From an uncultured Marinilabiliaceae bacterium (GTDB lineage Bacteria; Bacteroidota; Bacteroidia; Bacteroidales; Marinilabiliaceae), in assembly GCA_937920475.1 (NCBI GenBank), contig CALEUX010000146.1, positions 1 through 39,750 on the forward strand: a stretch of 39,750 nt of DNA, written 5' to 3'. A program made the position numbers and the translations under genes. Under the pieces are notes generated by a model. That model was not told the DNA's origin. It was given only the letters and a program-made list of their open reading frames with translations, and did not search any database. Positions 9,425 to 17,650 of the stretch are shown here, in pieces. Position 1 is the first letter of the stretch; each line of letters begins with the position of its first letter.

Positions 9425-10573
9425 TTATGAAACGCGGTTGCTGATAAGGCGTTTATAAAAATCTAAATTGTCGGTTACTAATTTTTCGACATTAAAATTT
9501 TCGAAGGCGAATTTATGTGCTTTTCTGCCAGCTTCAAGGGCTTGTTCAGGATTATCGAGAAAATGAATCACTTTTTGTGCAATATCAGATGCGTTATATG
9601 GATTACAAAGCAATCCTGTTACTCCATCCTGTACTGCCTCAGGACCAGGACCTTCCTGACTGGCAACTAAAGGTTTTCCCATGGCTAACACTTCTAGCCA
9701 GGCTATGGGCATGGCCTCCATAAAGGATGGCAACACCACTATTTCACTTTTTCTGATATAATCGGGAACCTGATTGTGTGGAATAGGCCCTGTGAACTCT
9801 ATAAATGGAATTAAATTTACCGGAATAGAGGCCTTCATTTTAGCAGTGTACGATTCGCCGGTATACTTGCTAACAAGGTCGCGACCAACCAATTTTAAAC
9901 GCACATGCGGATGCTGTTGAATAATATAAGGAAAACTTTCGATAAGCTTTCCTACCCCTTTTTTTTCACAAATAGTGCCCAAAAACAGGAGTTCGCCTTT
10001 GTTAATTTCCGGACTATCAGCAATATTGAACTTCTTAAAATCGACAAAATTATAAATAACCCGGAATTTCTTTTTTAAATTAAGCAGCCGGGATGTTTCA
10101 GAACCCACAAATCCGGAAACCGCCACTAAATAATCGGCGTTATTAAACGACCTTATTTCCTGCCATGCTTTCCATTTATTTACCTTACGATTTTCGCTTT
10201 TTGCAAAAAAATGGTGGCCACCATGCATTCTGATAAGTTTTACATAGGTCGCTTTTTTTGGTAGGAATGCCAAACCCCATTCGGGCGTTTCAACAACATC
10301 AATAGGATTTTCTTTATGTATTTGTTTTATTTTTCTACGAATTCGATAAGCGTTCTCAATAAAAGACCCTTTTCGAAAATATTTTGGAGCTGGCAAACGA
10401 ATCAGGTTAACCCCTTGGTCAGAAAGCACTTCTTCTTTTGCTCCAACTCCAATACCCAATACAGTAACCTGATGGCCTTTTTTTAAAATTTCGCGACCAA
10501 GCGTTTGAATAAAACTTCCTATTCCGCCGGTAGCCCATAATGGGTATTCGTTTGAAATAAAACAGATATGCAT
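9425..10573 (-). CDS. Glycosyltransferase family 4
   Basis: A 382-residue GT-B enzyme beginning MHICFISNEYPLWATGGIG, a typical GT4 opening. The C-terminal domain starts GELLFLGTICEKKGVGKL and has EX7E in MEAMPIAWLEVLAMG. The interdomain linker (VIYNFVDFKKF) is of normal length and the protein looks complete. It stands 20 bases upstream, in transcription order, of the Wzy-like gene and 45 bases after the GT2 gene, so it is part of the same transcript. It should build the lipid-linked unit in the cytoplasm. Sugar unknown. Confidence 0.85.
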   Translation of the reverse strand: MHICFISNEYPLWATGGIGSFIQTLGREILKKGHQVTVLGIGVGAKEEVLSDQGVNLIRLPAPKYFRKGSFIENAYRIRRKIKQIHKENPIDVVETPEWGLAFLPKKATYVKLIRMHGGHHFFAKSENRKVNKWKAWQEIRSFNNADYLVAVSGFVGSETSRLLNLKKKFRVIYNFVDFKKFNIADSPEINKGELLFLGTICEKKGVGKLIESFPYIIQQHPHVRLKLVGRDLVSKYTGESYTAKMKASIPVNLIPFIEFTGPIPHNQVPDYIRKSEIVVLPSFMEAMPIAWLEVLAMGKPLVASQEGPGPEAVQDGVTGLLCNPYNASDIAQKVIHFLDNPEQALEAGRKAHKFAFENFNVEKLVTDNLDFYKRLISNRVS

Positions 10574-10618
10574 TTAGAAGCTGTTTTGATTGATTTAATA
10601 AGTTAACCTATATCGGGG

Positions 10619-11632
10619 TTATGATTTTATTGCATTTTTAATACATCCAAAGCCTGTTAAGGAAAGAAAGAGCAATGCAAAAACCTTAACCGTCATTTTT
10701 TGAGAGAATGTTTTAAAATTACAATATGAAAAATATTCCTTTATTTTCAGGCCCATCGCAATTTCCCAAACTTTTGCAAAGCTTTTAAGTGAATACATTT
10801 TGAAAATGAGAGCCCTGTTATAATGACACAAAGGGATGCCCAACATTTTTTTATCTAAATTATATCGCAACACAAAGTTCTCCCTTAATTTATAGGTGTC
10901 GTTAACGGCAATTAGAAACTTCTTAACATTAGTAGTATGCGAAATACTCCCCGAAACAATTCGATAAACTGCAGTGGCCTCATTAACAAATCCGGGCTGA
11001 GAATTTCTGGCCACTTCCAAAACCAAACGGGTATCGCCCATCAGCATGGTGCGGTCGTTAAAATCATCCTTTAAAACATCCAAAGCTTCGAATAATTTTT
11101 CAGCTTTGAACATGACAGAACAAAATTCGATGTATTTCGATTTCAATAACTCAGGTATAACTTCATCGCGGTTTGCCACATATTTATTGCTCTCACCTGT
11201 TATGGTTAATGTATCGTTATCAAGCAGTTTAACCGGCGTGTATACTAAACCTGTTTCGGGATTGGAGTTAAAAACCGCCACCTGCTTTTGTAATTTATTT
11301 TCATCAATCCAATAATCATCGCCTTCACAAATGGCAATATATTGACCCCGGCACATTCTAAAACAAGACGACAGATTACGAGCGTAGCCCAGATTGGTTG
11401 TTTGGTTTTCGTATCTAAGAATAATTGGGCCTTGATAATTCTCAACAATATTTGCGATGACTGTATTTGTATTATCAGTAGAACAATCGTTTGATATTAT
11501 TAATTCAACATTAAAATTGCATTTCTGCATTAAAACACCATTAATCGCTTTTTCAATATATTTCTCGTGATTGTAGGTGGTCATTACCACGCTTACTAAA
11601 ACCGAATCATTGTTACCCATAATATCATCCAT
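10619..11632 (-). CDS. Glycosyltransferase family 2
   Basis: A 337-residue GT-A enzyme. The opening SVLVSVVMTTYNHEKYI is the nucleotide-binding strand and loop. ISNDCSTDNT follows, and the metal-binding DxD region is CEGDDYWID near residue 99. After about residue 250 the sequence is basic with hydrophobic stretches, and the C-terminus (VFALLFLSLTGFG) may associate with the membrane. ATG at 11632 is used here; ATG at 11620 is equally possible and gives MGNND. It is the first gene after the nonulosonic acid module, separated by a 170-base spacer that contains a repeat. Confidence 0.85.
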   Translation of the reverse strand: MDDIMGNNDSVLVSVVMTTYNHEKYIEKAINGVLMQKCNFNVELIISNDCSTDNTNTVIANIVENYQGPIILRYENQTTNLGYARNLSSCFRMCRGQYIAICEGDDYWIDENKLQKQVAVFNSNPETGLVYTPVKLLDNDTLTITGESNKYVANRDEVIPELLKSKYIEFCSVMFKAEKLFEALDVLKDDFNDRTMLMGDTRLVLEVARNSQPGFVNEATAVYRIVSGSISHTTNVKKFLIAVNDTYKLRENFVLRYNLDKKMLGIPLCHYNRALIFKMYSLKSFAKVWEIAMGLKIKEYFSYCNFKTFSQKMTVKVFALLFLSLTGFGCIKNAIKS

Positions 11633-11694
11633 TAAAACATTGTATTTAGTATGAAAAATTGGAAATTGTCAAAATATTATATTTTACAAAAAAA

Positions 11695-11785
11695 TTAGAA
11701 GCGAAGCACCGCATAGTCCCGAGAATCGGGATAAGATTATTCGAGGCTTCGCATCTGAATCTCTTATATCTAAATTTTAACAGTT
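11695..11785. repeat. Intergenic palindromic element, copy 1 (left end degenerate)
   Basis: The stretch 11695-11737 matches 37719-37761 at 41 of 43 bases by direct comparison and holds the hairpin TCCCGA-GAA-TCGGGA (11717-11731). An outer stem is formed by GCGAAGC (11701-11707) and GCTTCGC (11746-11752). The right end TTTTAACAGTT (11775-11785) resembles the TTTAAACAGTT ends of the copies at 16 and 37.7 kb. No matching left terminus is visible. It lies 17 bases beyond the stop of the SDR gene. Confidence 0.7.
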
Positions 11786-11802
11786 AAGATGTGCATTAGT
11801 AA

Positions 11803-12603
11803 TTACCATGCCGTCCAGCCACCATCAATTATGAGGTTATGACCAATAACATGACTACTGGCATCGGAAGCCAGGTAAACAATTCCGCCACGCAACTCCG
11901 TTTTATCGCTCATTCGGCCAATGGGTATTAGCTGCTCAAATCGTTCGAGAAACAACCCCTGATGGCCATTCCAAATACCACCCGGGGTTAATGCATTTAC
12001 TTTAACACCTTTATCGGCCCAAAGCGTAGCAATATATTTTGTTAAGGCAACGACCCCATGTTTGCTAACAGAGTAAGCTACAGGTTGCGATATTCCTGTG
12101 CCTGGATAAATACGATGATTAGGGCTAACCACACCATAAAGTGAAGCAATATTGATAATGGAACCCTTTTTCTGTTCAACCATATAACTTCCAACAACCT
12201 GACATCCCAAAAAAGTACCGGTTAAGTTCACATTCATGATGTTATTCCAGTCCTCTAAGGGGAATTTTTCAAATGAGGCATCAAAATTTTTAGATTTGCT
12301 TTGGTTAGTAAAGCCTGCATTGTTAACCAATATATCAATTTGTCCAAAGTTATCGAGAGCATACTGGCGAAGTTTTTCCCAACTTTCTTTACTGGTAACA
12401 TCGGCAACAAAGGTTGATACAAAGTATTTTTCGGCAGCTAATACCTCGGCAGCTTTGCTCAGTGCTGCTTCATTGTAATCGGCTAAAATGACTTTTGCGC
12501 CCTGGTCAATAAGAGCAATGGCGTGCTGGGCAGCCAGTAAACCGCCACCACCTGTAATGATAGCAACACGATTAGTCAGGTCAAACATGTTATTTGTTAT
12601 CAT
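11803..12603 (-). CDS. Short-chain dehydrogenase, PtmA-like
   Basis: A 266-residue classical SDR. The cofactor loop TGGGGLLA is at residues 17-24, NNAG at 94-97, the catalytic Ser in NIASLYG at 154, and YSVSK at 177-181. The C-terminal LIIDGGWTAW is typical. It most resembles PtmA-type SDRs that accompany nonulosonic acid cytidylyltransferases in flagellin-glycan and polysaccharide loci (recalled). The usual last Gly of the cofactor loop (GLLG) is Ala24 here. Start may be ATG at 12603 or ATG at 12588 (MFDLTNR), the latter fitting family N-termini better. It follows neuA by 51 bases. Its reaction is not established; an oxidation or reduction of a sugar hydroxyl tied to the neu module is the natural inference. 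Confidence 0.8.
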   Translation of the reverse strand: MITNNMFDLTNRVAIITGGGGLLAAQHAIALIDQGAKVILADYNEAALSKAAEVLAAEKYFVSTFVADVTSKESWEKLRQYALDNFGQIDILVNNAGFTNQSKSKNFDASFEKFPLEDWNNIMNVNLTGTFLGCQVVGSYMVEQKKGSIINIASLYGVVSPNHRIYPGTGISQPVAYSVSKHGVVALTKYIATLWADKGVKVNALTPGGIWNGHQGLFLERFEQLIPIGRMSDKTELRGGIVYLASDASSHVIGHNLIIDGGWTAW

Positions 12604-12654
12604 ATTAAATATTATTCAGATAATTAACTTAAAAAATGGTAATTGTGATTAAAA

Positions 12655-13353
12655 CTACAAATTTCCTTTGGTCATTAAAAACTCAATAAATTCAAAATCG
12701 AGCATGGTATCGATATCAATAGCACGATTACGCGGCATGGGGCTAATCATACATTTAGCCTTACTCCAGTGTTCATATTTATAAAGCGCGTCGCGTTTTA
12801 CCACATACGCAGCCGGGCTCAAACCATATACGGTGGGGGCATCCTGCCGGCAAACAATTGGTTTCTCGGGAATTTTTACAATCCGGGCAAAACCTTCTTC
12901 GGTAATCTCCATCATATTAAAATAGGGATTCCGTTCGGGCTCGTAACCTGTAATTACTACATCGGCCATTGGGTTATCAAGTGCCAGTTGAATGGCCTTA
13001 TCAATATCGTTGGATGTTTTTAACGGAACGGTAACATCCAAATCGACCAAATAATCAACCTTAACACCATATTGATTTTCGTAAAACTCCAATGCATGAA
13101 TAAAAACATGCCACTTGCTGGCCGAGTCGTTGCTCAAATAATCGGGTCGGTAAAAGGGGACCTTTGCACCTGCTTCCTTTGCAATATTCCCAATTACCTG
13201 GTCGTCGGTTGAAATTATTAAATCGTTTATTAACTTACATCTGTTAGCCTGTTCAATGGTATGAACAATAAGCGGTTTGCCGGCTAACAACCTGATATTT
13301 TTATTGGGAACCCCTTTAGAGCCGCCTCTGCAACAAATAGTGGATAATATCAT
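12655..13353 (-). CDS. neuA: CMP-nonulosonate cytidylyltransferase (NeuA/PtmB family)
   Basis: A 232-residue cytoplasmic enzyme. The signature RGGSKGVPNKN at residues 9-19 is the CTP-binding P-loop of acylneuraminate cytidylyltransferases. LIISTDD follows near 45-51, and DLDVTVPLKT near 104-113 matches the LQPTSPLR region. The family activates a free nonulosonic acid (Neu5Ac, legionaminate or similar) with CTP to give the CMP-sugar donor. Length is right for the single-domain form. It lies 3 bases after the Gfo/Idh gene, and neuC and neuB are upstream in the same direction. The first part reads TICCRGGSK rather than the common IPARGGSK, a mild variation. The nonulosonic acid used is inferred to be Neu5Ac-like from the NeuB and NeuC types. 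Confidence 0.85.
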   Translation of the reverse strand: MILSTICCRGGSKGVPNKNIRLLAGKPLIVHTIEQANRCKLINDLIISTDDQVIGNIAKEAGAKVPFYRPDYLSNDSASKWHVFIHALEFYENQYGVKVDYLVDLDVTVPLKTSNDIDKAIQLALDNPMADVVITGYEPERNPYFNMMEITEEGFARIVKIPEKPIVCRQDAPTVYGLSPAAYVVKRDALYKYEHWSKAKCMISPMPRNRAIDIDTMLDFEFIEFLMTKGNL

Positions 13354-13356
13354 TAT

Positions 13357-14340
13357 TTAATGTTTAATAATAGATGGGTTGACGAATGTTAATTGCTGAC
13401 ATGATAATTTAGCTGCCAAAACAAGTTTTAAACTTTTAATACCTTGTTTAAAAGAGCTTAAACGCTCGTCACCATTCCCATTCATAAATGATTTTACAAT
13501 TTCAACAAACCGGTCGTTACGGTCAAAAGCACTGAAATCAAATTCAGTTGTTTCTTTTGAAGCATTAATCCAAAACACCTTTCTAAGCGCCAAATCCCAT
13601 GTAATAGTTCCCCGGGTTCCGGTAATAATGCAGTTACGGATTAATTGCTGCTGATGGTAATCCAAGTGTATAGTTGCTGATATATTATGGTTAAACCTCA
13701 ATAAAACATCGGCAACATCTTCTGTTTCAATTTCAAGTTCCGGGTTATGCTGGTAAAAGGCAGCCACCATTTCAGGTTCACCTAAAAGCCAACATACATA
13801 GTCAAACTCATGAACTAAATCTAACATAACACCTCCCCCTTTTTCTTTTGAGGCGCTCATCCCTTTACGGTGGTCTTCATGCGGACGCCAATCAGGCAAA
13901 TACTGACCAACAAAAGCATTTGCCGATAAAACCCGACCAATGGTACCAGATACCAGCAAATCGCGAACCTTCATAAGTCCCGGGTCAAAATGCAAATCGT
14001 AACCAACCACAATACTCCCTCCGTTTTGAAGATATGAATCGACAAAACTGAAATCATTTAACTCGTGATTAACAGGTTTTTCAAGATAAATATTGGAAAT
14101 TTTATGACTTATAAAATCCTTTAGGTCGGTATAATGAGAAGCAGTGGGAGAGCAAATAAAACCATGAGTAAACTGGTGGTTTTTGCAAGCTTCGGCAACA
14201 CTGGCATAGGCTGGCAAATTTTCAAATAAGGTATCGGATTTCGATTTGGAGGTAACCAGTACGATATCGGTGTAGCCCAGAGCCAATAGGTTTGTCAGGT
14301 GTCGTTTCCCAATGGACCCAATTCCTTTTATCAGAATCAT
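13357..14340 (-). CDS. Gfo/Idh/MocA family oxidoreductase
   Basis: A 327-residue NAD(P)-dependent sugar oxidoreductase. The Rossmann motif GIGSIGKRH is at residues 6-14, the family EKP motif in EKPVN at 87-91, and the D-x-x-H pair in LDLVHEFDY at about 174-177. The first half is the nucleotide-binding fold and the second the alpha/beta substrate domain. Neighbours are neuA (3 bases downstream) and the GT-B gene upstream. A cytidylyltransferase, Gfo/Idh and PtmA-like SDR trio recurs in nonulosonate loci (recalled), including the Campylobacter ptm genes. The substrate is unknown; it may modify the nonulosonic acid or a precursor. The family call is secure. Confidence 0.85.
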   Translation of the reverse strand: MILIKGIGSIGKRHLTNLLALGYTDIVLVTSKSKSDTLFENLPAYASVAEACKNHQFTHGFICSPTASHYTDLKDFISHKISNIYLEKPVNHELNDFSFVDSYLQNGGSIVVGYDLHFDPGLMKVRDLLVSGTIGRVLSANAFVGQYLPDWRPHEDHRKGMSASKEKGGGVMLDLVHEFDYVCWLLGEPEMVAAFYQHNPELEIETEDVADVLLRFNHNISATIHLDYHQQQLIRNCIITGTRGTITWDLALRKVFWINASKETTEFDFSAFDRNDRFVEIVKSFMNGNGDERLSSFKQGIKSLKLVLAAKLSCQQLTFVNPSIIKH

Positions 14341-14348
14341 TATTTAGT

Positions 14349-14502
14349 AACTGTTAAAAGTTAGATGTAAGATTATTAGATTTAAGATAGATAGAGAAGA
14401 TTTATAAGTTTATTCAGATGTCTTAGCATCTTTCCGAACTCACCAGCCACCGGCAGGCTGGCCTAATCATCTTAAAATAATTTAAATATAAATTTTAAAC
14501 AG
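14349..14502. repeat. Intergenic palindromic element, copy 2
   Basis: The element is bounded by AACTGTTAAAA (14349-14359) and TTTAAACAG (14494-14502), near-perfect inverted ends. Inside, 14390-14435 matches 37763-37808 at 40 of 46 bases. A hairpin CCAGCC-ACCGGCA-GGCTGG sits at 14443-14461. The right end overlaps the last codons of the GT-B gene, whose stop TAA (14497-14495) is part of the inverted repeat. Confidence 0.7.
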
Positions 14503-15907
14503 CTTCCAACAAAGCTTTGGTTATATTATCAGAAGCTTTTTCAACCGGATGGAGGATAACTTTCTCAACCCAGGCTTTTCGTTGTAAAGAGTGATTGCCT
14601 CCATTTTCAATTGAGTGCATGACTTTACCGGCAATATCGTTTTTCGACATAATCCAGATGACCGCTTCGGGTGATGGCATGCTTCTGAAGTGCTGGTATT
14701 GATAAATTTCATCAATTGAATATAATTTGTCGGCCCCATCGGGGTTATAGTTAATATAACAGGCAGGTTTATCGAACATACTATAATCGTGCGCCATAGT
14801 TGAGCCCACATTATAAACCATATCGCAATGATAAGCCACATTAACCAGCAAAACAACATCTTCGAATTTGGGGTACGTTAATGTCCAGTTTTCAATATCA
14901 TTTTTTTCATAAGTCCATAGCGGGTCAACCGATATTATAACATCTGAAAAATCAGTCAAAACTTTATCAAAACGCGGGCTCCAATCAACCGGACAACGAC
15001 GGAAAAGGATTTGTGGCCGTCTTTCCATCGGTATATCCTGAAGTGCCTGGGCTAAGTCTTTTAAATAGACCTGGTCGTAGGGACTTGTAAGTGTATCGCC
15101 ACCAGAGTAACATATTATGGGGCGGTTGGCATCGAAACCATACTTTTGGCAAAAGTCGGTGCGTGTCAGCAAATACTCCTGTTTTCTGTAAAATTCAAAC
15201 TGCGGAGTACCTGTTACTACAACTTTATCCTGCGAAATTTCGGGATAATAAATGCCGATTTCATCCCTCATATAATCAGACCACACAAAATACTTATCGG
15301 CCCTAAAAGCCATACGTGCCTTTGGAAGGTTATCCCACGAATAAATTGCGGTAACGGTTTTAATACCCAATTGCCGGGCTGCTTCAAAAAGGGGTGTTGC
15401 TAATATTGACCGTTGATGCGTACATAAAATAATATCGGGCTTAGTATTCTGTAATAAGGACACATAACCATTCAAAAAAGCTGATTGTTGAGCACGCCTT
15501 CTATATAACTTCTCAATTTTTAATATGGCATTATATGATTTAAAGAACCTTGAAAAAAACTCCACTCCCGAATAAAACACTTTTAGCATTCGGGTTCTTT
15601 TTGGTGGCCTCCAGTTTGTAACAATGGTTGGGTTGTTAAGTTTTCTTCCAAAAAACTTTAATCGAACCAAACAGTCCAGTTCTCTGTAAAATTTTTCTAA
15701 CGCCGACTCTTTATAATTAGGCAGACTGTACGACTCCATTTCAACACCATGTATTCTTTGAGTCTCGAGCAAAGCGGCATCTCCAATTTTATGATATATA
15801 ATTACTTCAGCATTGTTTTGCTTAAGTTTTTTTATCAAGTCGGAAAACAAGTAATTTCTAATGCCTACTCCGTCGGGTAAAAATATAGCTACTCTTTTAT
15901 TTATCAT
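14495..15907 (-). CDS. Uncharacterised GT-B-like glycosyltransferase inside the neu module
   Basis: I do not recognise a named family. With ATG at 15907 the protein is 470 residues (an in-frame ATG at 15919 adds four). It begins NKRVAIFLPDGVGIRNYL, a beta strand plus loop. A middle stretch (CTHQRSILATPLFEA, then YSWDNLPKARMAF and YFVWSDYMRDEI) resembles the hinge and donor-domain entry of CDP-glycerol-transferase-like or UDP-GlcNAc-2-epimerase-like GT-B folds. VVVTGTPQFEFY and a C-terminal NVGSTMAHDYSMFDKP loop fit a GT-B donor site. It lies between neuC and the Gfo/Idh-neuA pair, so it is a candidate for the transferase that uses the CMP-nonulosonate; this is inference from position. No transmembrane segment is evident. 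Its stop codon lies inside a repeat end. Confidence 0.75.
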   Translation of the reverse strand: MINKRVAIFLPDGVGIRNYLFSDLIKKLKQNNAEVIIYHKIGDAALLETQRIHGVEMESYSLPNYKESALEKFYRELDCLVRLKFFGRKLNNPTIVTNWRPPKRTRMLKVFYSGVEFFSRFFKSYNAILKIEKLYRRRAQQSAFLNGYVSLLQNTKPDIILCTHQRSILATPLFEAARQLGIKTVTAIYSWDNLPKARMAFRADKYFVWSDYMRDEIGIYYPEISQDKVVVTGTPQFEFYRKQEYLLTRTDFCQKYGFDANRPIICYSGGDTLTSPYDQVYLKDLAQALQDIPMERRPQILFRRCPVDWSPRFDKVLTDFSDVIISVDPLWTYEKNDIENWTLTYPKFEDVVLLVNVAYHCDMVYNVGSTMAHDYSMFDKPACYINYNPDGADKLYSIDEIYQYQHFRSMPSPEAVIWIMSKNDIAGKVMHSIENGGNHSLQRKAWVEKVILHPVEKASDNITKALLEAV

Positions 15908-16247
15908 ATTCAACAACATTCGTGTATTAAGGAATTGTGCTACAATGCAGTTTAGTTAAGATTGAAAGCCTTTTGAGGATTATACCAGGACAAAGCCCTG
16001 TTGATTTAGAAACTGTTTAAATTTAGTTTTCTAATTTTATTAAAGACTATTAGAAGTTTAGACTATAGACAGATAGATAAGACAAAAAGAAAGTATAGAC
16101 CTGTCTGCCGACAGGCAGGCAGACAAGACAGTTAAGCAATTTTCCTTATTTTATGCATGTTATGTTTTAAATCTATTATCTAAAAGTCTTTTGTCTAAAA
16201 AATAATTTTAAACAGTTACTGAGATTTAGTTGTTAAAACTCTATTTT
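15908..16247. other. Gene-free spacer between neuC and the GT-B gene
   Basis: About 340 bases without a plausible reading frame. The part from 16011 to 16217 is a repeat element described separately. The rest (15908-16010, 16218-16247) is A/T-rich. I see no convincing promoter or RNA gene. Confidence 0.6.
16011..16217. repeat. Intergenic palindromic element, copy 3 (MITE-like)
   Basis: Perfect 11-base terminal inverted repeats AACTGTTTAAA (16011-16021) and TTTAAACAGTT (16207-16217) enclose a 207-base A/T-rich unit. Its core hairpin CCTGTC-TGCC-GACAGG is at 16100-16115, within overlapping CTGCC/GGCAG palindromes. A further end-like sequence with one mismatch (TTTATACAGTT, 16247-16257) covers the last codons of neuC. 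No open reading frame for a transposase is inside, so any mobility would have to be driven in trans. Confidence 0.7.
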
Positions 16248-17375
16248 TTATACAGTTAAATCTTTAAATAGTTTTTGTTTCGAAATATTCCAGAATGATT
16301 CTTTTGAAATGGTTTCTACAAACAATTGAGCGCTATTACCTACTCCAAATTGAGCCGAAGTATCGATATGGTTTAACTTAAGGGCGCTGTTAATGGCCTG
16401 TTCAATATCAACCTGCTCGTAACCACAATTTACAATTCCGCTATTTAGTGCCCGATTGTTTTGGCGTGTCCCAATATTTACACTTGGTAAACCATAATAA
16501 GGCGCTTCACGTATTCCGGCGCTTGAATTTCCAATCATAAAACGGGCTTTTTTAAGCAATACTAAAAAATATTCAAATCTGATTGAAGGGAATATTTTAA
16601 ACCTGGGGTTATTTTTAAAACTTTCATATGCCTTAAGGATGCTATCTGACCCCAAATCATTATTTGGATAAACCACCACATAGTTCAATTTTGAGTTTAA
16701 TACAGCATTTACCAATTGACGGGCATATTGTTCAATAAACTGAACCTCGGTTGTAATTGGATGAAACATTAATACACCGTACTCATTAAAAGGAATATTG
16801 TAATAGGATTTTACTTCATCGATTGATGGCAGGTTATTCGAAAACATCACATCAATATCGGGAGAACCTATTGTAAAAATGGTTTCAGCCATTTCGCCCA
16901 TTTGAATCAATCGCTGTTTGGCTTTATCGTTGGACACGAAATGGATATGGCTCATTTTTGACACTGAATGCCTGATTAACTCATCAATGGTACCTGACAC
17001 TTCGCCACCTTCAATGTGGGCTACCAAAATGTTATTCAAGGCACCTGCAATAGCACCAGCCAGAGCTTCAACCCTATCACCATGCACAACAATTAAATTG
17101 GGTTTTTCTTCCCTGATAAAATTTGATAATCCTTCAATGGTTTTAGCCAGAGTTAAATCCATTGTTGATTCGTGGGTTGAATTATAGTACTTATAAATAT
17201 TTTTAAAACCCGATTTTTCCACTTCAATAGCTGTAAGGCCATATTTGCGGTGCATGTGCATACCAGTAACAAAAATATGTGAATCAATATTTTTGTTAGA
17301 TTCTGCGGCCTGAATCAACGATTTAAGTTTACCAAAATCGGCCCTTGTGCCAGTTAAAAAGACTATACGTTTCAT
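16248..17375 (-). CDS. neuC: UDP-N-acetylglucosamine 2-epimerase, hydrolysing (NeuC)
   Basis: With ATG at 17375 the protein is 375 residues and begins MKRIVFLTGTRADFGK, the standard NeuC opening; a longer frame from TTG at 17393 is less likely. GTRADF is at residues 9-14, VHGDRVE at 97-103 and HIEGGEVSGTIDE at 120-132 followed by RHSVSK. These are the residues that bind UDP and catalyse epimerisation. MFHPITTE and YPNNDLG lie in the second domain. The enzyme converts UDP-GlcNAc to ManNAc plus UDP, the first step of sialic acid synthesis. Long stretches agree with Campylobacter NeuC1 as I recall it. It precedes neuB's product in the pathway and lies 275 bases downstream of neuB. The related LegG acts on a diacetamido substrate; no LegB or LegC is here, which favours NeuC. 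Confidence 0.9.
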   Translation of the reverse strand: MKRIVFLTGTRADFGKLKSLIQAAESNKNIDSHIFVTGMHMHRKYGLTAIEVEKSGFKNIYKYYNSTHESTMDLTLAKTIEGLSNFIREEKPNLIVVHGDRVEALAGAIAGALNNILVAHIEGGEVSGTIDELIRHSVSKMSHIHFVSNDKAKQRLIQMGEMAETIFTIGSPDIDVMFSNNLPSIDEVKSYYNIPFNEYGVLMFHPITTEVQFIEQYARQLVNAVLNSKLNYVVVYPNNDLGSDSILKAYESFKNNPRFKIFPSIRFEYFLVLLKKARFMIGNSSAGIREAPYYGLPSVNIGTRQNNRALNSGIVNCGYEQVDIEQAINSALKLNHIDTSAQFGVGNSAQLFVETISKESFWNISKQKLFKDLTV

Positions 17376-17650
17376 CTGTAGATAATTTGTCAAAAAGCTG
17401 ATTTTCTATTATTTTCTTCAACCACGAATTTCACGAATTAAACGAATTGAGGGGCATTGTTCTCGAAATCGGGACAACTTGTTCCGCAAGGCGGAAGGCT
17501 ATGTTCCTGTGTGTCAATTAGGCCGTAATGGTTGTTTCATCCGTAGATATTTTGATTGTATTAACCGGATTTCTTATCTGGTTATACTTTTTACTAAAAC
17601 ACTATATTTCCTTTTTTTCCCTAAACTCGATACTTTGAACTTACTTTTTT
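17376..17650. repeat. Spacer with tandem CACGAATT repeats and a hairpin
   Basis: This neuB-neuC spacer carries three 9-base tandem units, CACGAATTT, CACGAATTA and AACGAATTG (17423-17449). Beyond them is a perfect 6-base-stem hairpin TTCCGC-AAG-GCGGAA (17482-17496). The CACGAATT type of tandem repeat is common in Bacteroidota spacers (recalled). A 63-codon plus-strand frame here (17479-17670) has no protein-like features and is not called. Confidence 0.55.

Noticed and set aside
17423-17449. CACGAATT tandem as a CRISPR-like array
   Set aside because: Only three 9-base units without spacers, so it is a simple tandem repeat.
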